The notes under the pieces were generated by a model. The model did not search any database. It had not been told where the DNA came from and saw only the letters and a list, made by a program, of their open reading frames with translations. Made by a program: the position numbers and the translations under genes. This document shows positions 10,987 through 21,657 of a DNA stretch of 64,000 nucleotides, piece after piece. Source of the stretch: Spirochaetota bacterium (lineage in GTDB: Bacteria > Spirochaetota > GWB1-36-13 > JAKPDD01); contig JAKPDD010000023.1 of the NCBI GenBank assembly GCA_029552945.1, forward strand, positions 186,001 to 250,000. The letters run 5' to 3'. Each line of letters begins with the position of its first letter. Within the stretch, counting starts at the first letter, position 1.

Positions 10987-12747
10987 ATGCAGAGATATAT
11001 ATTTCCTATTTTTATTATAATATTTTCTATAACTATCAGAGCTAATATCTTAAAAATCGAACAGATAAAACCAGGAATGAAAGGCTACATAGTAACTGCT
11101 GATAAAGACAATAAAATTGAAAAATTTGACTTTGAAGTAATAGACGTAATAAAAAAAGCTTCTGTGAAAAGAGATATAGTGCTTGTTAAGTTTTATGGAG
11201 ATTATATAGAAAAAAAAGGTATTGCTCAGGGCATGAGTGGGAGTCCTGCATATATAGAAGGTGCATTAATAGGTGCATTAGCATACACATGGGGCTATCT
11301 AAAAGAACCTATAGGTGGGATCCAACCTATAGAACAGATGATCCCTGTTATGAAAAATATTGCGTATACACAAAAAACAAAACAAAAGTTTATATCATTG
11401 GATAAAGAATTAGCAGAAAAGATAGATATTGAGTATATAGAAAATATTAAACCTGAAAAAACAGATCTAATCCCAATTTCAACACCACTTGTTATATCAG
11501 GTTTTGCTCCGGAGGTAATAAACCTTTTAAAATCAAAACTCGATCAAAACTATTTTAGTATAATAGATGGTGGCAGCAGTGAAAAAAAGTCTGATAACAA
11601 AACATTAAATCCTGGAGATGCTGTTGCTATCCCATTAGTAACAGGCGATGCTAATGTAGCTGCAATAGGAACTGTAACATACAAAGAAGGGAATAAAGTA
11701 CTTATATTTGGCCATCCTTTTTTAGGTAGGGGCAGCATTAAACTCCCAATGGCTAAAGCCTTTGTTCACTATATTATGCCTACATTAAATGTTTCATGGA
11801 AGTTTGCATCAGCATCTGAAATAATAGGTAGTGTATATAATGACCAGGAAACAGCTGTTGCAGGAATTATAGGTGAAAAACCAGAAATGATCCCATTAAC
11901 ACTTAATATTGAAAAAGACGGTGAAAATTTTAACTACAATTATAATCTTGCCAAAGACCCACTATTTTTCCCAAACCTCCTTAGTGGCATAATAATGTCA
12001 AGTTTTTTTAATATAGACCCTCAAAAGTCGGAAGGGTCTGTAACTTTAGAGATTTCTGTTAATATAAAAAACATTAATACAAATGAGAAAAAAAGTTTTA
12101 AAATAAATGACTTTTTTGTTGGTTTTAACTCTGATACCCTATATCAGTCAACAATGAGGCTTATTTTCCCTTTACAGTATATTGTATATAACTGGTTTGA
12201 TGATTGGGACATAGAAAAAATAGATATAAAAATGAAAAAATTTCCAAAATATCAGGTTGGTTTTATTGAAAAAGCAACACTATTAGATAAATTCGAGTTT
12301 TATCCTGGTGAAATAGTAAAGATAAAACTTTATATAAGAATGTACAAAGATAAATATACAGAAAAAATAGTAAACATTAAAATACCATCAAACATAACAA
12401 CGCCTTCAATTTTAGAAATAAATATAAGCAGTTCAAAAATAGAAAACGCAACATATATGTACCAATACAGACCAGTCTTTATCCCAACTAATATTGACCA
12501 ATTATTATCAATATTCCAGATGGAATCAAGTTTCAGTGATATAGCAGTATGGATTGATATACCTGCAACAAGTTTAATAGTGGATGGGAATTTTATGCCA
12601 AACCTTCCTTTATCCAAAATATATTACTATGGTTATAGACAGGCTGGCAATTATTATTCTTTAACAAAGAGGGAAAAAACTCTAGTTAATACTAATTATT
12701 TTGTCACCGGTTACATAAAACTACCAATAAAAATAGTGCCAAGATAA
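10987..12747 (+). CDS. SpoIVB peptidase S55 domain-containing protein, exported
   Basis: IKPGMKGYIVT..., GIAQGMSGSPAYIEGALIGALAYTWG and FGHPFLGRGSIKLPM motifs; signal-like N-terminus. Confidence 0.75.
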   Translation: MQRYIFPIFIIIFSITIRANILKIEQIKPGMKGYIVTADKDNKIEKFDFEVIDVIKKASVKRDIVLVKFYGDYIEKKGIAQGMSGSPAYIEGALIGALAYTWGYLKEPIGGIQPIEQMIPVMKNIAYTQKTKQKFISLDKELAEKIDIEYIENIKPEKTDLIPISTPLVISGFAPEVINLLKSKLDQNYFSIIDGGSSEKKSDNKTLNPGDAVAIPLVTGDANVAAIGTVTYKEGNKVLIFGHPFLGRGSIKLPMAKAFVHYIMPTLNVSWKFASASEIIGSVYNDQETAVAGIIGEKPEMIPLTLNIEKDGENFNYNYNLAKDPLFFPNLLSGIIMSSFFNIDPQKSEGSVTLEISVNIKNINTNEKKSFKINDFFVGFNSDTLYQSTMRLIFPLQYIVYNWFDDWDIEKIDIKMKKFPKYQVGFIEKATLLDKFEFYPGEIVKIKLYIRMYKDKYTEKIVNIKIPSNITTPSILEINISSSKIENATYMYQYRPVFIPTNIDQLLSIFQMESSFSDIAVWIDIPATSLIVDGNFMPNLPLSKIYYYGYRQAGNYYSLTKREKTLVNTNYFVTGYIKLPIKIVPR

Positions 12748-12756
12748 GGAGATTTT

Positions 12757-14826
12757 ATGAAAAAATTTATTGTTTTATTAATTCTAACCTTTTTAATTCC
12801 AACAGTTTTTGGAATTTCAGTAAATAATATAAAAATTGATAAGAGCCATTTTAAATTAGAAAACACTAAAAATATATCAATAGATAAATCAGGGAAAATA
12901 ATGTTGTCCCCTGAAATAAAAAATATTTTTAATACAGAAAGTCTTATAGTATTTGATATAAAAAAAATTAATAACTATTTATATGTTGCAACAGGGAATA
13001 AATCATTCCTCTATAAAATAGACTTATCAGCAGAAAAAATAGATGAATCAAATATAAAAGTAGTATACAAAGGTAAAGACATAGCAGTAAGTTTATTAGA
13101 ATATGATGGTAAAAATAATCTTTTTTTTGTAGAATCTAATACAATTTATAGTTATAATATAGATACAGAAAAAATCGAGGAATTCGCATCTCTAAAAGAT
13201 GAAAATATAAAATACATATGGGCAATGGTATACCTAAATAATAAATTATACGTTTCTACTGGAGAAAATGCAAAAATAATAATGATTGAGGGTAAAGGTA
13301 AAGTAAAAACTATATTTGAAAACAATAATGAAAATCATTTCTTAACACTAGTCTACAATAATACAGATAACAGCCTATATTTTGGTAGTGAAGGGCTTGG
13401 CATATTGTACCGAATGAGTCTAAAAGATATGAAAACAGAATCATTATACGATACATATGAAGATGAAATAAGCAGTATATATATAGATAAAGATGCTGTG
13501 TATTTTTGCACCTCAAGTCAAGTCAGAAAAAAAGTGGGTCTTGACTTTGACTATACAGATAGTTTTAAGAAACAAGAAAAACCAAAAGAAACCCAGGATA
13601 AAGAATCAGCAAAACAGCCAAAGCTTAAAAACTCTGTATATAAATATGAAAAAGGGAAAATATATAAACTTTTTACATTAGATGAAACAGTATTTTACAC
13701 ATTAACAAAAATAGAAGACAAAATTCTTGTTGGGGCATCTGGTGGTAGCATATATCTTTATAATCTAAAAAACAGTTTTTTATCCCTACATTCAAAAATA
13801 CTGGATGAGCAGATAGTAAAAATTATACCTGATAAAAAAAATATTTATGTTGCAAGTGGTAACTTAGGAAAAATCTATAAAATTGGTTTATCATATTCAA
13901 ACACTGGTGAAGCTATATCAAACATAATTGATCTTGAATCTATTTCAAAAATAGGTAAAGCAATAATAAAGTCATCTATACCAAAGGATTCAAATATAAT
14001 GTTATACATAAGGGGAGGAAATACTGAAGATATAGACAATACATGGTCAGAATGGAAAGGGCCCTATACTTATCAGAATGAAATAAACTTAGGAATAGAG
14101 AAGTCAAGATATATTCAATATAAAATTATATTTAATACAAAAAACTTAGAAGTAACACCAATAATTGAATACATAATTCAGATATACTCACCTCAGAATA
14201 GATCCCCCTCTATATCATATTTTAATATAAAAACAACTAAAACACTTGACAAGAATCAGAGAGGACAAAAATCAGAATTAACATTAGAATGGAATGCATA
14301 TGATGCAGACAGAGATACTTTAGAATATAAAATATTCTTCAAAAAAGAGGGCAATAATCAATGGCTACCATTAGTAGAAAATATTTATAATACTAATTCA
14401 TTTACTTTCGACTCAAGTTTATTGCCAGATGGTTATTACAATTTTAAATTAGTAGTTTCAGATTCGCCTACAAATACTTATGAAGAAGCTGAAATCTCAG
14501 AAGAGACAACACCTTTATATCTTATTGATAACACACCGCCAATAATAGAAATTACAAAATACCAGGAAGTTGGAGGAAACATAAGATTAGAAGGTATAAT
14601 AGAGGATAATGCAGGTATAGTCTCAAAAGCATTTTACTCTATTAATGCAAAAGAGTGGATATTTTTTAAACCTTCTGACGAAATATTTGATTCAAGTAAG
14701 GAAACTTTTATCATTACAATACCAAAAAAAGAACTTGAAAAAATTAATGAAAACAATATTATATTTATAAGAGCACTAGATGAAAGAGATAATGCCAAAA
14801 CAATAGAATACAAAATAAAAAAGTAA
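12757..14826 (+). CDS. exported protein with beta-propeller-like N-terminal and Ig-like C-terminal regions
   Basis: Signal peptide MKKFIVLLILTFLIPTVFG; repeated blade-like patterns (LYVATGNKSFLYKID, LYVSTGENAKIIMI, LYFGSEGLGILYRM, IYVASGNLGKIYKI). Confidence 0.6.
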   Translation: MKKFIVLLILTFLIPTVFGISVNNIKIDKSHFKLENTKNISIDKSGKIMLSPEIKNIFNTESLIVFDIKKINNYLYVATGNKSFLYKIDLSAEKIDESNIKVVYKGKDIAVSLLEYDGKNNLFFVESNTIYSYNIDTEKIEEFASLKDENIKYIWAMVYLNNKLYVSTGENAKIIMIEGKGKVKTIFENNNENHFLTLVYNNTDNSLYFGSEGLGILYRMSLKDMKTESLYDTYEDEISSIYIDKDAVYFCTSSQVRKKVGLDFDYTDSFKKQEKPKETQDKESAKQPKLKNSVYKYEKGKIYKLFTLDETVFYTLTKIEDKILVGASGGSIYLYNLKNSFLSLHSKILDEQIVKIIPDKKNIYVASGNLGKIYKIGLSYSNTGEAISNIIDLESISKIGKAIIKSSIPKDSNIMLYIRGGNTEDIDNTWSEWKGPYTYQNEINLGIEKSRYIQYKIIFNTKNLEVTPIIEYIIQIYSPQNRSPSISYFNIKTTKTLDKNQRGQKSELTLEWNAYDADRDTLEYKIFFKKEGNNQWLPLVENIYNTNSFTFDSSLLPDGYYNFKLVVSDSPTNTYEEAEISEETTPLYLIDNTPPIIEITKYQEVGGNIRLEGIIEDNAGIVSKAFYSINAKEWIFFKPSDEIFDSSKETFIITIPKKELEKINENNIIFIRALDERDNAKTIEYKIKK

Positions 14827-14883
14827 TTAATATGATTTAAAAATAAAATTAAATTGAAATTAAAATTTTAAAGAGGTCCAGAT

Positions 14884-16674
14884 TTGTCCAAGAAAAAAGA
14901 GATGTATATATATAATGACTTTATCTATTCCTACGAAGGAATAGCAACAGGGAAAGCAGTTAAGATAATAAGAAATATAAACGAAAACGATATAGACAAA
15001 AGGAAAATAGATAATAAAGATATAAAAAAAGAGATAGAAAAGTTAAAACATGCAATAAAAACCCTGATAGAAAAAGAAGAAAAATCTATTAAAACAATAA
15101 TAACAAATACTGATAATGAAATAAAAACAATAGGCACAACATATCTTACATTAATATCAGACCTGGAATATAGGATAATAAATAAGATAGAAAATGAACT
15201 TCTAAATGCAGAGCATGCTGTTTATGAAGTTACAAATGAAATAAGACAAAACTTCCTTAATCTTGAAGAAGAGTATTTTAGAGAGAGAGCTCATGACTTT
15301 GAAATAATAAGAAATCAAATTATTATAAAACTAAAAGGTAATTTTAATCTATCATTAGAAGATATTCTAAACTCTTATTACTCGGATAATAAAATAATAC
15401 TGGTAATAGATGAAATAACTCCCAGTGAGTTTTCATATTTAAAAAAAGATAAAAGAATAAAAGGGTTAATACTCGGGAAAGGTGGCAGAACTTCTCATAT
15501 GGCAATAATGGCAAGGAATTTAGAATTACCAACAATATTAGGTGCAGCACAAATAATAAACAATATAGATAAAGATGACTTAATTATAATAGATACCTAT
15601 TATAGAAAAGCGATCATAATAAATCCTGATAAATATACTCAGGATGAATATGTATATATAAAATCTAACAAAGATAAAAAGGAACAAAAATTAAAAGATA
15701 CAACTTCGAAAACAATTACCACGACTAAAGACAATATAAGAATAAAAATGATGGTAAATATTGAGATAGACAATGACATAAAGAAGGTTAATGAACTAAA
15801 AACTGATGGTATAGGCTTATATAGAACAGAGTTTATTTTCTTATCAGATAATGATAAAAAAATATCAAGGTCTATAAATGACGAAGAAGTACAGTTTAAT
15901 ATATATAAAAAAGTTATAGAAAATATAGGCTCATACACTCCCTTCATAATAAGAACTTTAGATATTGAAAAAGGGCAAATAGATGAAGAAGAACCAGATA
16001 AAAATCCAGCATTGGGGATGAGATCAATAAGATACTGTATAAAAAAATTAGATATTTTTAAAACCCAGTTAAGAGCAATACTAAGAGCAAGCCATTATGG
16101 GTATATTAAAATACTATTTCCAATGATAACAAATGTAGAAGAGTTAAAAATGATAAAAACTTTCCTAGAAAGTGTAAAAAAAGACCTTGAAAGTAGTGAT
16201 GAATATTTTGACAATAAAATAGAAATAGGTATAATGTTAGAAATACCATCATTAACCTTTTCATTAGACCTGATAAAACCAGAAGTTGACTTTATAGCAC
16301 TAGGAACAAATGATCTTCTTCAATACTTTTTTGCTGTTGACAGGAGCAATGTTGAGCTTAATTATCTTTACAACCCTTATTCCATATCTTTTTTAAGATT
16401 TTTAAAATTTATATCCTCCGGGACAACAGATAAAGAAATATACTTATGCGGTGAAATAACATCTGACCCATTTTTTATAATATTCTCAATTGGTATTGGA
16501 TTCAGGGCTTTCTCAGTTCCATTATCAGACATAGTAAAAATAAAGCATATAATCACTAACCTTACAATAAAAGAATGTGAAAATTTTGCGGATACAATTC
16601 TTAGTTTGACAAACTCTGACGATATTATGTCTGAGTTTGAAAAATTTTATAATAAAATTTTTAAAGAAAAGTAA
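14884..16674 (+). CDS. ptsI: phosphoenolpyruvate-protein phosphotransferase (PTS enzyme I family), TTG start
   Basis: GKGGRTSHMAIMARNLELPTILGA (active-site His), GLYRTEFIFL, NPALGMRSIR, ALGTNDLLQYFFAVDRSN, LCGE. Confidence 0.88.
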   Translation: MSKKKEMYIYNDFIYSYEGIATGKAVKIIRNINENDIDKRKIDNKDIKKEIEKLKHAIKTLIEKEEKSIKTIITNTDNEIKTIGTTYLTLISDLEYRIINKIENELLNAEHAVYEVTNEIRQNFLNLEEEYFRERAHDFEIIRNQIIIKLKGNFNLSLEDILNSYYSDNKIILVIDEITPSEFSYLKKDKRIKGLILGKGGRTSHMAIMARNLELPTILGAAQIINNIDKDDLIIIDTYYRKAIIINPDKYTQDEYVYIKSNKDKKEQKLKDTTSKTITTTKDNIRIKMMVNIEIDNDIKKVNELKTDGIGLYRTEFIFLSDNDKKISRSINDEEVQFNIYKKVIENIGSYTPFIIRTLDIEKGQIDEEEPDKNPALGMRSIRYCIKKLDIFKTQLRAILRASHYGYIKILFPMITNVEELKMIKTFLESVKKDLESSDEYFDNKIEIGIMLEIPSLTFSLDLIKPEVDFIALGTNDLLQYFFAVDRSNVELNYLYNPYSISFLRFLKFISSGTTDKEIYLCGEITSDPFFIIFSIGIGFRAFSVPLSDIVKIKHIITNLTIKECENFADTILSLTNSDDIMSEFEKFYNKIFKEK

Positions 16675-16682
16675 AATAAACT

Positions 16683-17876
16683 ATGCTAAAGAAAATTAAT
16701 ATTAATGAACTGAAAGAAGGAATGATTTTAGGGGAAGACTTCTACAGCCATGATCTTAAAGTACTTATTTCAAAAGGTAAAACACTTGATCAACACCTGG
16801 TAAACTATATAAAAGAAAAATCAAAAAAAAACTATATAGTAATATATATTAAAGACCCTACTTTCAATAACATAAATAAAATAGAAATTAAAGAGAACAA
16901 TAAAAAAGAAGAAATAAGAATAAATGATGTAGTTTCAGTATTTAAAGATAAAGACATATTCCAAAAAGTAAGAGAAAATTATAATAAGATAAAAAAAGGT
17001 ATAAAAGAAGCTTTTGACTTTCTTGAGACAAATAATGAAATAAATGATGAGAAATTCATAAATATTGCAAAATATGTTATAGAAAATCTATCTGCATTAG
17101 AGATAGACCATATACCTGAGTTCATATATCTTATAGAACTTGAAAAATGGCACCCTGATACTTTTAACCATTCAATAGATGTTGCATTTTTTACTCTTTA
17201 TATTGCTTCTCAAATAACAACAGATAAAGAAGAACTTATGTCAATATTCCTCGGTGGACTCTTACATGATATAGGTAAATACATAAGATATAAAGAGGGA
17301 GACAAAAGGTTTTATGAAATAATAACTAAAAATTCACAACTTACTGATGAAGAGCATGAGATATTAAAAAAACATGTTGATGTTGAAAAATTTTTTGAAA
17401 ACAAATTTTCATTTTTCTCAAAAAAACAGAAAGAAAATATAGTCTACGGTGCACTAGATCACCACGAAAAACTTGATGGGTCAGGTTATATAAAAGGCAA
17501 AAAAGGATATCAAATAAGTCTTGCTGGAAGAATAGTAGCAATCGCTGATATTTACGACGCTCTTATAAGAAAAAGAGAATATAAGTCCATGGTAAAACCA
17601 GATATAGCGATGAAACATATTGTTGAATTATCAGAAAAAGGAAAATTGGATAAAACTCTTGTAAATATATTTAAAAAACTAATGGGAAGATATCCAACAG
17701 GTACAGTTATATCCACAAATAAAGGTTTTGCTGTAGTAACAAAACAGAGTGATAACCCAGAAAGACCTTTTATACTCCTAATCGATTACCATGAGTTAGG
17801 TGAAATAGACTTATCAAAAGATAACAGTATTATAATAAATGATAGTATAGATAATGATTTAAATATCAATATCTAA
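16683..17876 (+). CDS. HD-GYP domain protein (putative c-di-GMP phosphodiesterase)
   Basis: GGLLHDIGKY, DHHEKLDGSGYIKGKKG, RIVAIADIYDAL. Confidence 0.85.
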   Translation: MLKKININELKEGMILGEDFYSHDLKVLISKGKTLDQHLVNYIKEKSKKNYIVIYIKDPTFNNINKIEIKENNKKEEIRINDVVSVFKDKDIFQKVRENYNKIKKGIKEAFDFLETNNEINDEKFINIAKYVIENLSALEIDHIPEFIYLIELEKWHPDTFNHSIDVAFFTLYIASQITTDKEELMSIFLGGLLHDIGKYIRYKEGDKRFYEIITKNSQLTDEEHEILKKHVDVEKFFENKFSFFSKKQKENIVYGALDHHEKLDGSGYIKGKKGYQISLAGRIVAIADIYDALIRKREYKSMVKPDIAMKHIVELSEKGKLDKTLVNIFKKLMGRYPTGTVISTNKGFAVVTKQSDNPERPFILLIDYHELGEIDLSKDNSIIINDSIDNDLNINI

Positions 17877-18062
17877 AATATTCCCTTTTTTCTTATAAAA
17901 ACCAAAGTTTATTTTCTCTTTTATCCCATCAATATGTTTTTTAATAGGGTTCTCTTTTTCTTCATTATACTTTAAATATTCCTTATATTTTTCCTGTAAC
18001 TCAGAAAGGAGCCCTTTTGAATTTTTAATCTTAAACTCTATATATGTTTTTAAGTCAAGCAT
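17859..18062 (-). CDS. small coiled-coil hypothetical protein
   Basis: 67-aa ORF filling the gap between convergent genes; overlaps the HD-GYP 3' end by 18 nt; no clear RBS. Confidence 0.4.
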   Translation of the reverse strand: MLDLKTYIEFKIKNSKGLLSELQEKYKEYLKYNEEKENPIKKHIDGIKEKINFGFYKKKGNILDIDI

Positions 18063-18105
18063 TTTTTAATCTTAAAATTTTTGTTTATAAAATAATAACA
18101 AAAAA

Positions 18106-18753
18106 TCATAGTTTATTCAAAAAAATCTGAGCAGTTTTAATATCTATAATAGCAAATCTGCCATTTTGAAAAGGGCCAGGGTTTACAACTACTGTTTTGC
18201 CTATAATATCACTAGCAATACCCTCATGTATATGCCCTGTAAGACAATAATCAGGCAAATAATTTTCTATAAACTCTCTTACCTTCTTAGAACCAACACT
18301 ATTACCACTTAGGACCTTATCACACTTAGTATTAAAAGGTGGGTTATGTGATACCATTACTTTAATACCAGCTTCTTTTATAGAATTATATCCAGTTACC
18401 AAACATCTATATATATCATTTGAATCTTTTTCATTAGGAGTATCAAAAGGTGTCTTCTCAGAACCTCCACATCCAAAAAAACCAATATCCTCTATTATAA
18501 CACCTGAACACTCTATATTTATATTATAATCTATTAAAACATCAAGGACCTCTTTTTTATCCATATTACCAGGAACTGCCAGAATTTTACCTTTAAAAAT
18601 TTTTATAATATTATCTAAAATCTTTTTAACGTCATCCCTACCGCCCCTTATAGTAAAATCCCCTCCTATTATAATAACATCTATATTGTTTAAAAGTAAT
18701 TTTTCTATATCTTTATAATTATTATGTATATCCGTAATAAACATTATTTTCAT
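18106..18753 (-). CDS. metallophosphoesterase
   Basis: FITDIHNN, IIGGDFTIRGG, VPGNMD, VSHNPPFN, TGHIHEG. Confidence 0.85.
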   Translation of the reverse strand: MKIMFITDIHNNYKDIEKLLLNNIDVIIIGGDFTIRGGRDDVKKILDNIIKIFKGKILAVPGNMDKKEVLDVLIDYNINIECSGVIIEDIGFFGCGGSEKTPFDTPNEKDSNDIYRCLVTGYNSIKEAGIKVMVSHNPPFNTKCDKVLSGNSVGSKKVREFIENYLPDYCLTGHIHEGIASDIIGKTVVVNPGPFQNGRFAIIDIKTAQIFLNKL

Positions 18754-19943
18754 TGTTTAAACTCCTTACTAATAAATACTTTATTTGCAATATAATTTTT
18801 TGTTTCAATAACTCTAAATAAATGGCCTTTATAAACAAACTCATCACCCTTTATAGGTAGTCTATTAAGATAATAAGAAATAAATCCAGCTAATGTATTA
18901 AATTCATTACCTTCTATCCCAAGTCCATACTTTTTATTTAAATATGATATCTCTTTATTTCCTGAGAGTATAATATAATTTTTTTCTTTAATTTCAATAT
19001 CTTCTTCATTATTATTTTCATCTTCTATTCCACCAACTATTTTTTTCAATATATCATTCTTTATTACAACACCTGAGATAGCCCCATGTTCATCTATAAC
19101 AATACCTAATGTTTTACACGACTCCTGTAACTCAAACAATGTTTTATCTAATGTTTTTGTCTCAGGGAATAAAAGTGTTTTTTTCAATATATCGCTTACC
19201 TTATTTAAACCAGAAAAAATAACATCTTTTGATGTTATATACCCAACAATATTATTAGGATAGTTTTCATAAACTGGTATTTTATTGAAATAATTATCTA
19301 TAAACTTTTGTTTAACTCTATCAAGAGATTCATCAATACTGACAGAAAAAACTTTATTTATAGGAATCATTACATCTTTTATTCTAAACTTAGAAAGTTC
19401 AAGAACATTCTGAATAAGATGTTCTCTTTCAATTTCTTTATTCTCATCTTCCTTATTACCCGAAAGTATATATTCTACTTCTCTTCTTGAGAGATAATCT
19501 GTATGGTTACTTTTTTTGAAAAATGATAATATATTTAATAAAAATAAAATAGGATAAAAAATCCTGTTAAAAACATATAATATTGGATAAAATATTTTAA
19601 TAAAAAACTCTGGATTTTTTATAGCAAATGTTTTTGGAATAACTTCACTAAAAATCAAAAATACAAAAGTTAAAGAAAAGCCTGAAATTAAGACAGACTC
19701 ATTAAAACTATACCAATTCGTAAGGTAATTAGTAGTTATTATTGAACAAGCAACAATAGAAAAATTAATACCAACAAGCGTTGTGTTTATGAGAAAATTA
19801 AGGTTTGAATACATTTTTTTTATTATTTTGTTTTTATTATAATATTTTGCCTGAATATTAATAGGATTACTTGTTATAAAAGCAGTCTCCATAAGTGAGA
19901 AAAAACCAGCCAGTAATATAAAAAAAATAATTACTATAACCAT
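18750..19943 (-). CDS. CNNM/CorC (HlyC/DUF21)-family transporter-like protein with CBS pair
   Basis: FFSLMETAFITSNP DUF21 start; RIKDVMIPINKVFSVS CBS region; IVIDEHGAISGVV. Confidence 0.85.
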   Translation of the reverse strand: MVIVIIFFILLAGFFSLMETAFITSNPINIQAKYYNKNKIIKKMYSNLNFLINTTLVGINFSIVACSIITTNYLTNWYSFNESVLISGFSLTFVFLIFSEVIPKTFAIKNPEFFIKIFYPILYVFNRIFYPILFLLNILSFFKKSNHTDYLSRREVEYILSGNKEDENKEIEREHLIQNVLELSKFRIKDVMIPINKVFSVSIDESLDRVKQKFIDNYFNKIPVYENYPNNIVGYITSKDVIFSGLNKVSDILKKTLLFPETKTLDKTLFELQESCKTLGIVIDEHGAISGVVIKNDILKKIVGGIEDENNNEEDIEIKEKNYIILSGNKEISYLNKKYGLGIEGNEFNTLAGFISYYLNRLPIKGDEFVYKGHLFRVIETKNYIANKVFISKEFKQ

Positions 19944-19950
19944 TTTAATT

Positions 19951-21141
19951 CTAAACCTTTTTTATAATTATCTTTTCTATTTTATTATTAAAGACTCTCT
20001 CTATTTCCCATTTATATCCATATGCAATAAAATAATCAAACTGTTTGGGTATTTTCTGGAGTTTATTATTAATAAAATAAGCAACACTCTCATCTTCATC
20101 CTCCCATTCATCATCAACTCCAAGTAAAGCCTTAACTTCGCCTAATGAAATCTTAGAAGTATTAAGTATTAGTTTATTGCCTTTGAAACTATATAACTTA
20201 TTTTCTATTTCAATACCTGATATTTTATCAAGCATTTTATTAATAGTTATTAAACCTAACGTTCCCCCAAACTCATCTATTATAACACCAAAGCTTATTC
20301 TATTTTTTTTCAAAATAGACAAAACCTCTATACAATTTTTTGTACTTGGGATATAAATCATCTTTCTTATTATCTCCTTATGTTCACCAAGTTTATCATC
20401 AGGATTTTTTATCTTTATAACATCCTTAATATGTACAAAACCTATTATATCATCCACATTATTACATACCAATAATTTTCCAAATCTCTTAGATGACATT
20501 ATATTAATACAATCCTGAATAGTATTATCAAGAGTACTATATATTATATCTTGTCGTGGTATTATTAAAGTTTTTATATCCATATGAGAAAAGTTTATAA
20601 CTCTTTCTATTAAAGAGGTCTCTTTATATTTTAAAACACCTATATTATGACTATACTTTAATATTGCAAGAAGGTCATGTTTTGTTATTTCTTTGTCTTT
20701 TAAGTTTTTAACAAAAATATGGGTAAACTTTTTCAGAAAATAGGTAAAAGGGTATAAAAAAAACATTAAAGGATATAAAATAAAAGAGGTAAAACGAACT
20801 ATTGTTGTCGGAAATGTAATCCCAATAGTTTTAGGAAGTGATTCACCAAAAATCAAAAGTATCACAGTAGAGAAAACTATAGACAAAAAGGTTTTTATTT
20901 CCTCCGAATGTATATTAAAAAACAAATATTTTATTGCAAGTTCCTCTGATAATGGAGAAAAAATTATATTAACCACTGTATTTGAGAGAAGTATAGTGTT
21001 TAAGAGTATTACACTATCACTTATTAATTTTTGTTGAATACCCCTAAACTCATGCCCCTTTGATTTTAGAATTAAAAATGCTGATTCTGATGATGAAAAG
21101 ATCCCAGATAATAAAAGAAATATAATCAGAAGAGGATCCAT
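19951..21141 (-). CDS. CNNM/CorC-family protein, tandem paralogue
   Basis: IFSSSESAFLILKSKG; DIKTLIIPRQDI; GVIIDEFGGTLGLIT. Confidence 0.85.
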   Translation of the reverse strand: MDPLLIIFLLLSGIFSSSESAFLILKSKGHEFRGIQQKLISDSVILLNTILLSNTVVNIIFSPLSEELAIKYLFFNIHSEEIKTFLSIVFSTVILLIFGESLPKTIGITFPTTIVRFTSFILYPLMFFLYPFTYFLKKFTHIFVKNLKDKEITKHDLLAILKYSHNIGVLKYKETSLIERVINFSHMDIKTLIIPRQDIIYSTLDNTIQDCINIMSSKRFGKLLVCNNVDDIIGFVHIKDVIKIKNPDDKLGEHKEIIRKMIYIPSTKNCIEVLSILKKNRISFGVIIDEFGGTLGLITINKMLDKISGIEIENKLYSFKGNKLILNTSKISLGEVKALLGVDDEWEDEDESVAYFINNKLQKIPKQFDYFIAYGYKWEIERVFNNKIEKIIIKKV

Positions 21142-21657
21142 CTATATTTCCATATAAGATATAATTTTATCTTTTACTTCTTTTATATACTTATCAATCT
21201 TTTCTATAAAGAAATTATAAAAAACTATAGCAGGTATTGCTATTACAAGTCCCATTGCAGTTGTAATAAGAGCATTAGCTATACCTTTTAGTAAAAGATC
21301 ATTATCTATTGTTAAAATACCACGAGTAGACTCTATCATCCCAAGTACAGTACCCAAAAGACCTAAAAGTGGGGATATAGAAGATATTGTCGCTAAAATA
21401 CTCAGGTATTTTTCAAGTTCTTTCCTTCTAGTCTCAAGTTTTTCATCCATAATTTTAAAAAAATCATCACTTCTATTTTTATTTTTGATTTGTATTTCTA
21501 AAATATTTTTTATCTCATTTATCAGATCTCTCTTTAAATCAGGCCATAATCTATTAAAGAAATAAAACTTATAAAATATTATTCCAGTCGCAATTAATAA
21601 GTTAAAAATAAGTATTATACCCACTAACCCTGTATTTACTAATATATAGTTTAACAC
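21142..21657 (-). CDS. MotA/TolQ/ExbB-family proton-channel protein
   Basis: [26 protein letters not shown] and [26 protein letters not shown]. Confidence 0.85.
   Translation of the reverse strand: MLNYILVNTGLVGIILIFNLLIATGIIFYKFYFFNRLWPDLKRDLINEIKNILEIQIKNKNRSDDFFKIMDEKLETRRKELEKYLSILATISSISPLLGLLGTVLGMIESTRGILTIDNDLLLKGIANALITTAMGLVIAIPAIVFYNFFIEKIDKYIKEVKDKIISYMEI

Noticed and set aside
15639-15947. 102-aa - strand ORF antisense to the ptsI-like gene
   Set aside because: Antisense to a gene with clear enzyme I motifs; low-complexity hydrophobic translation.
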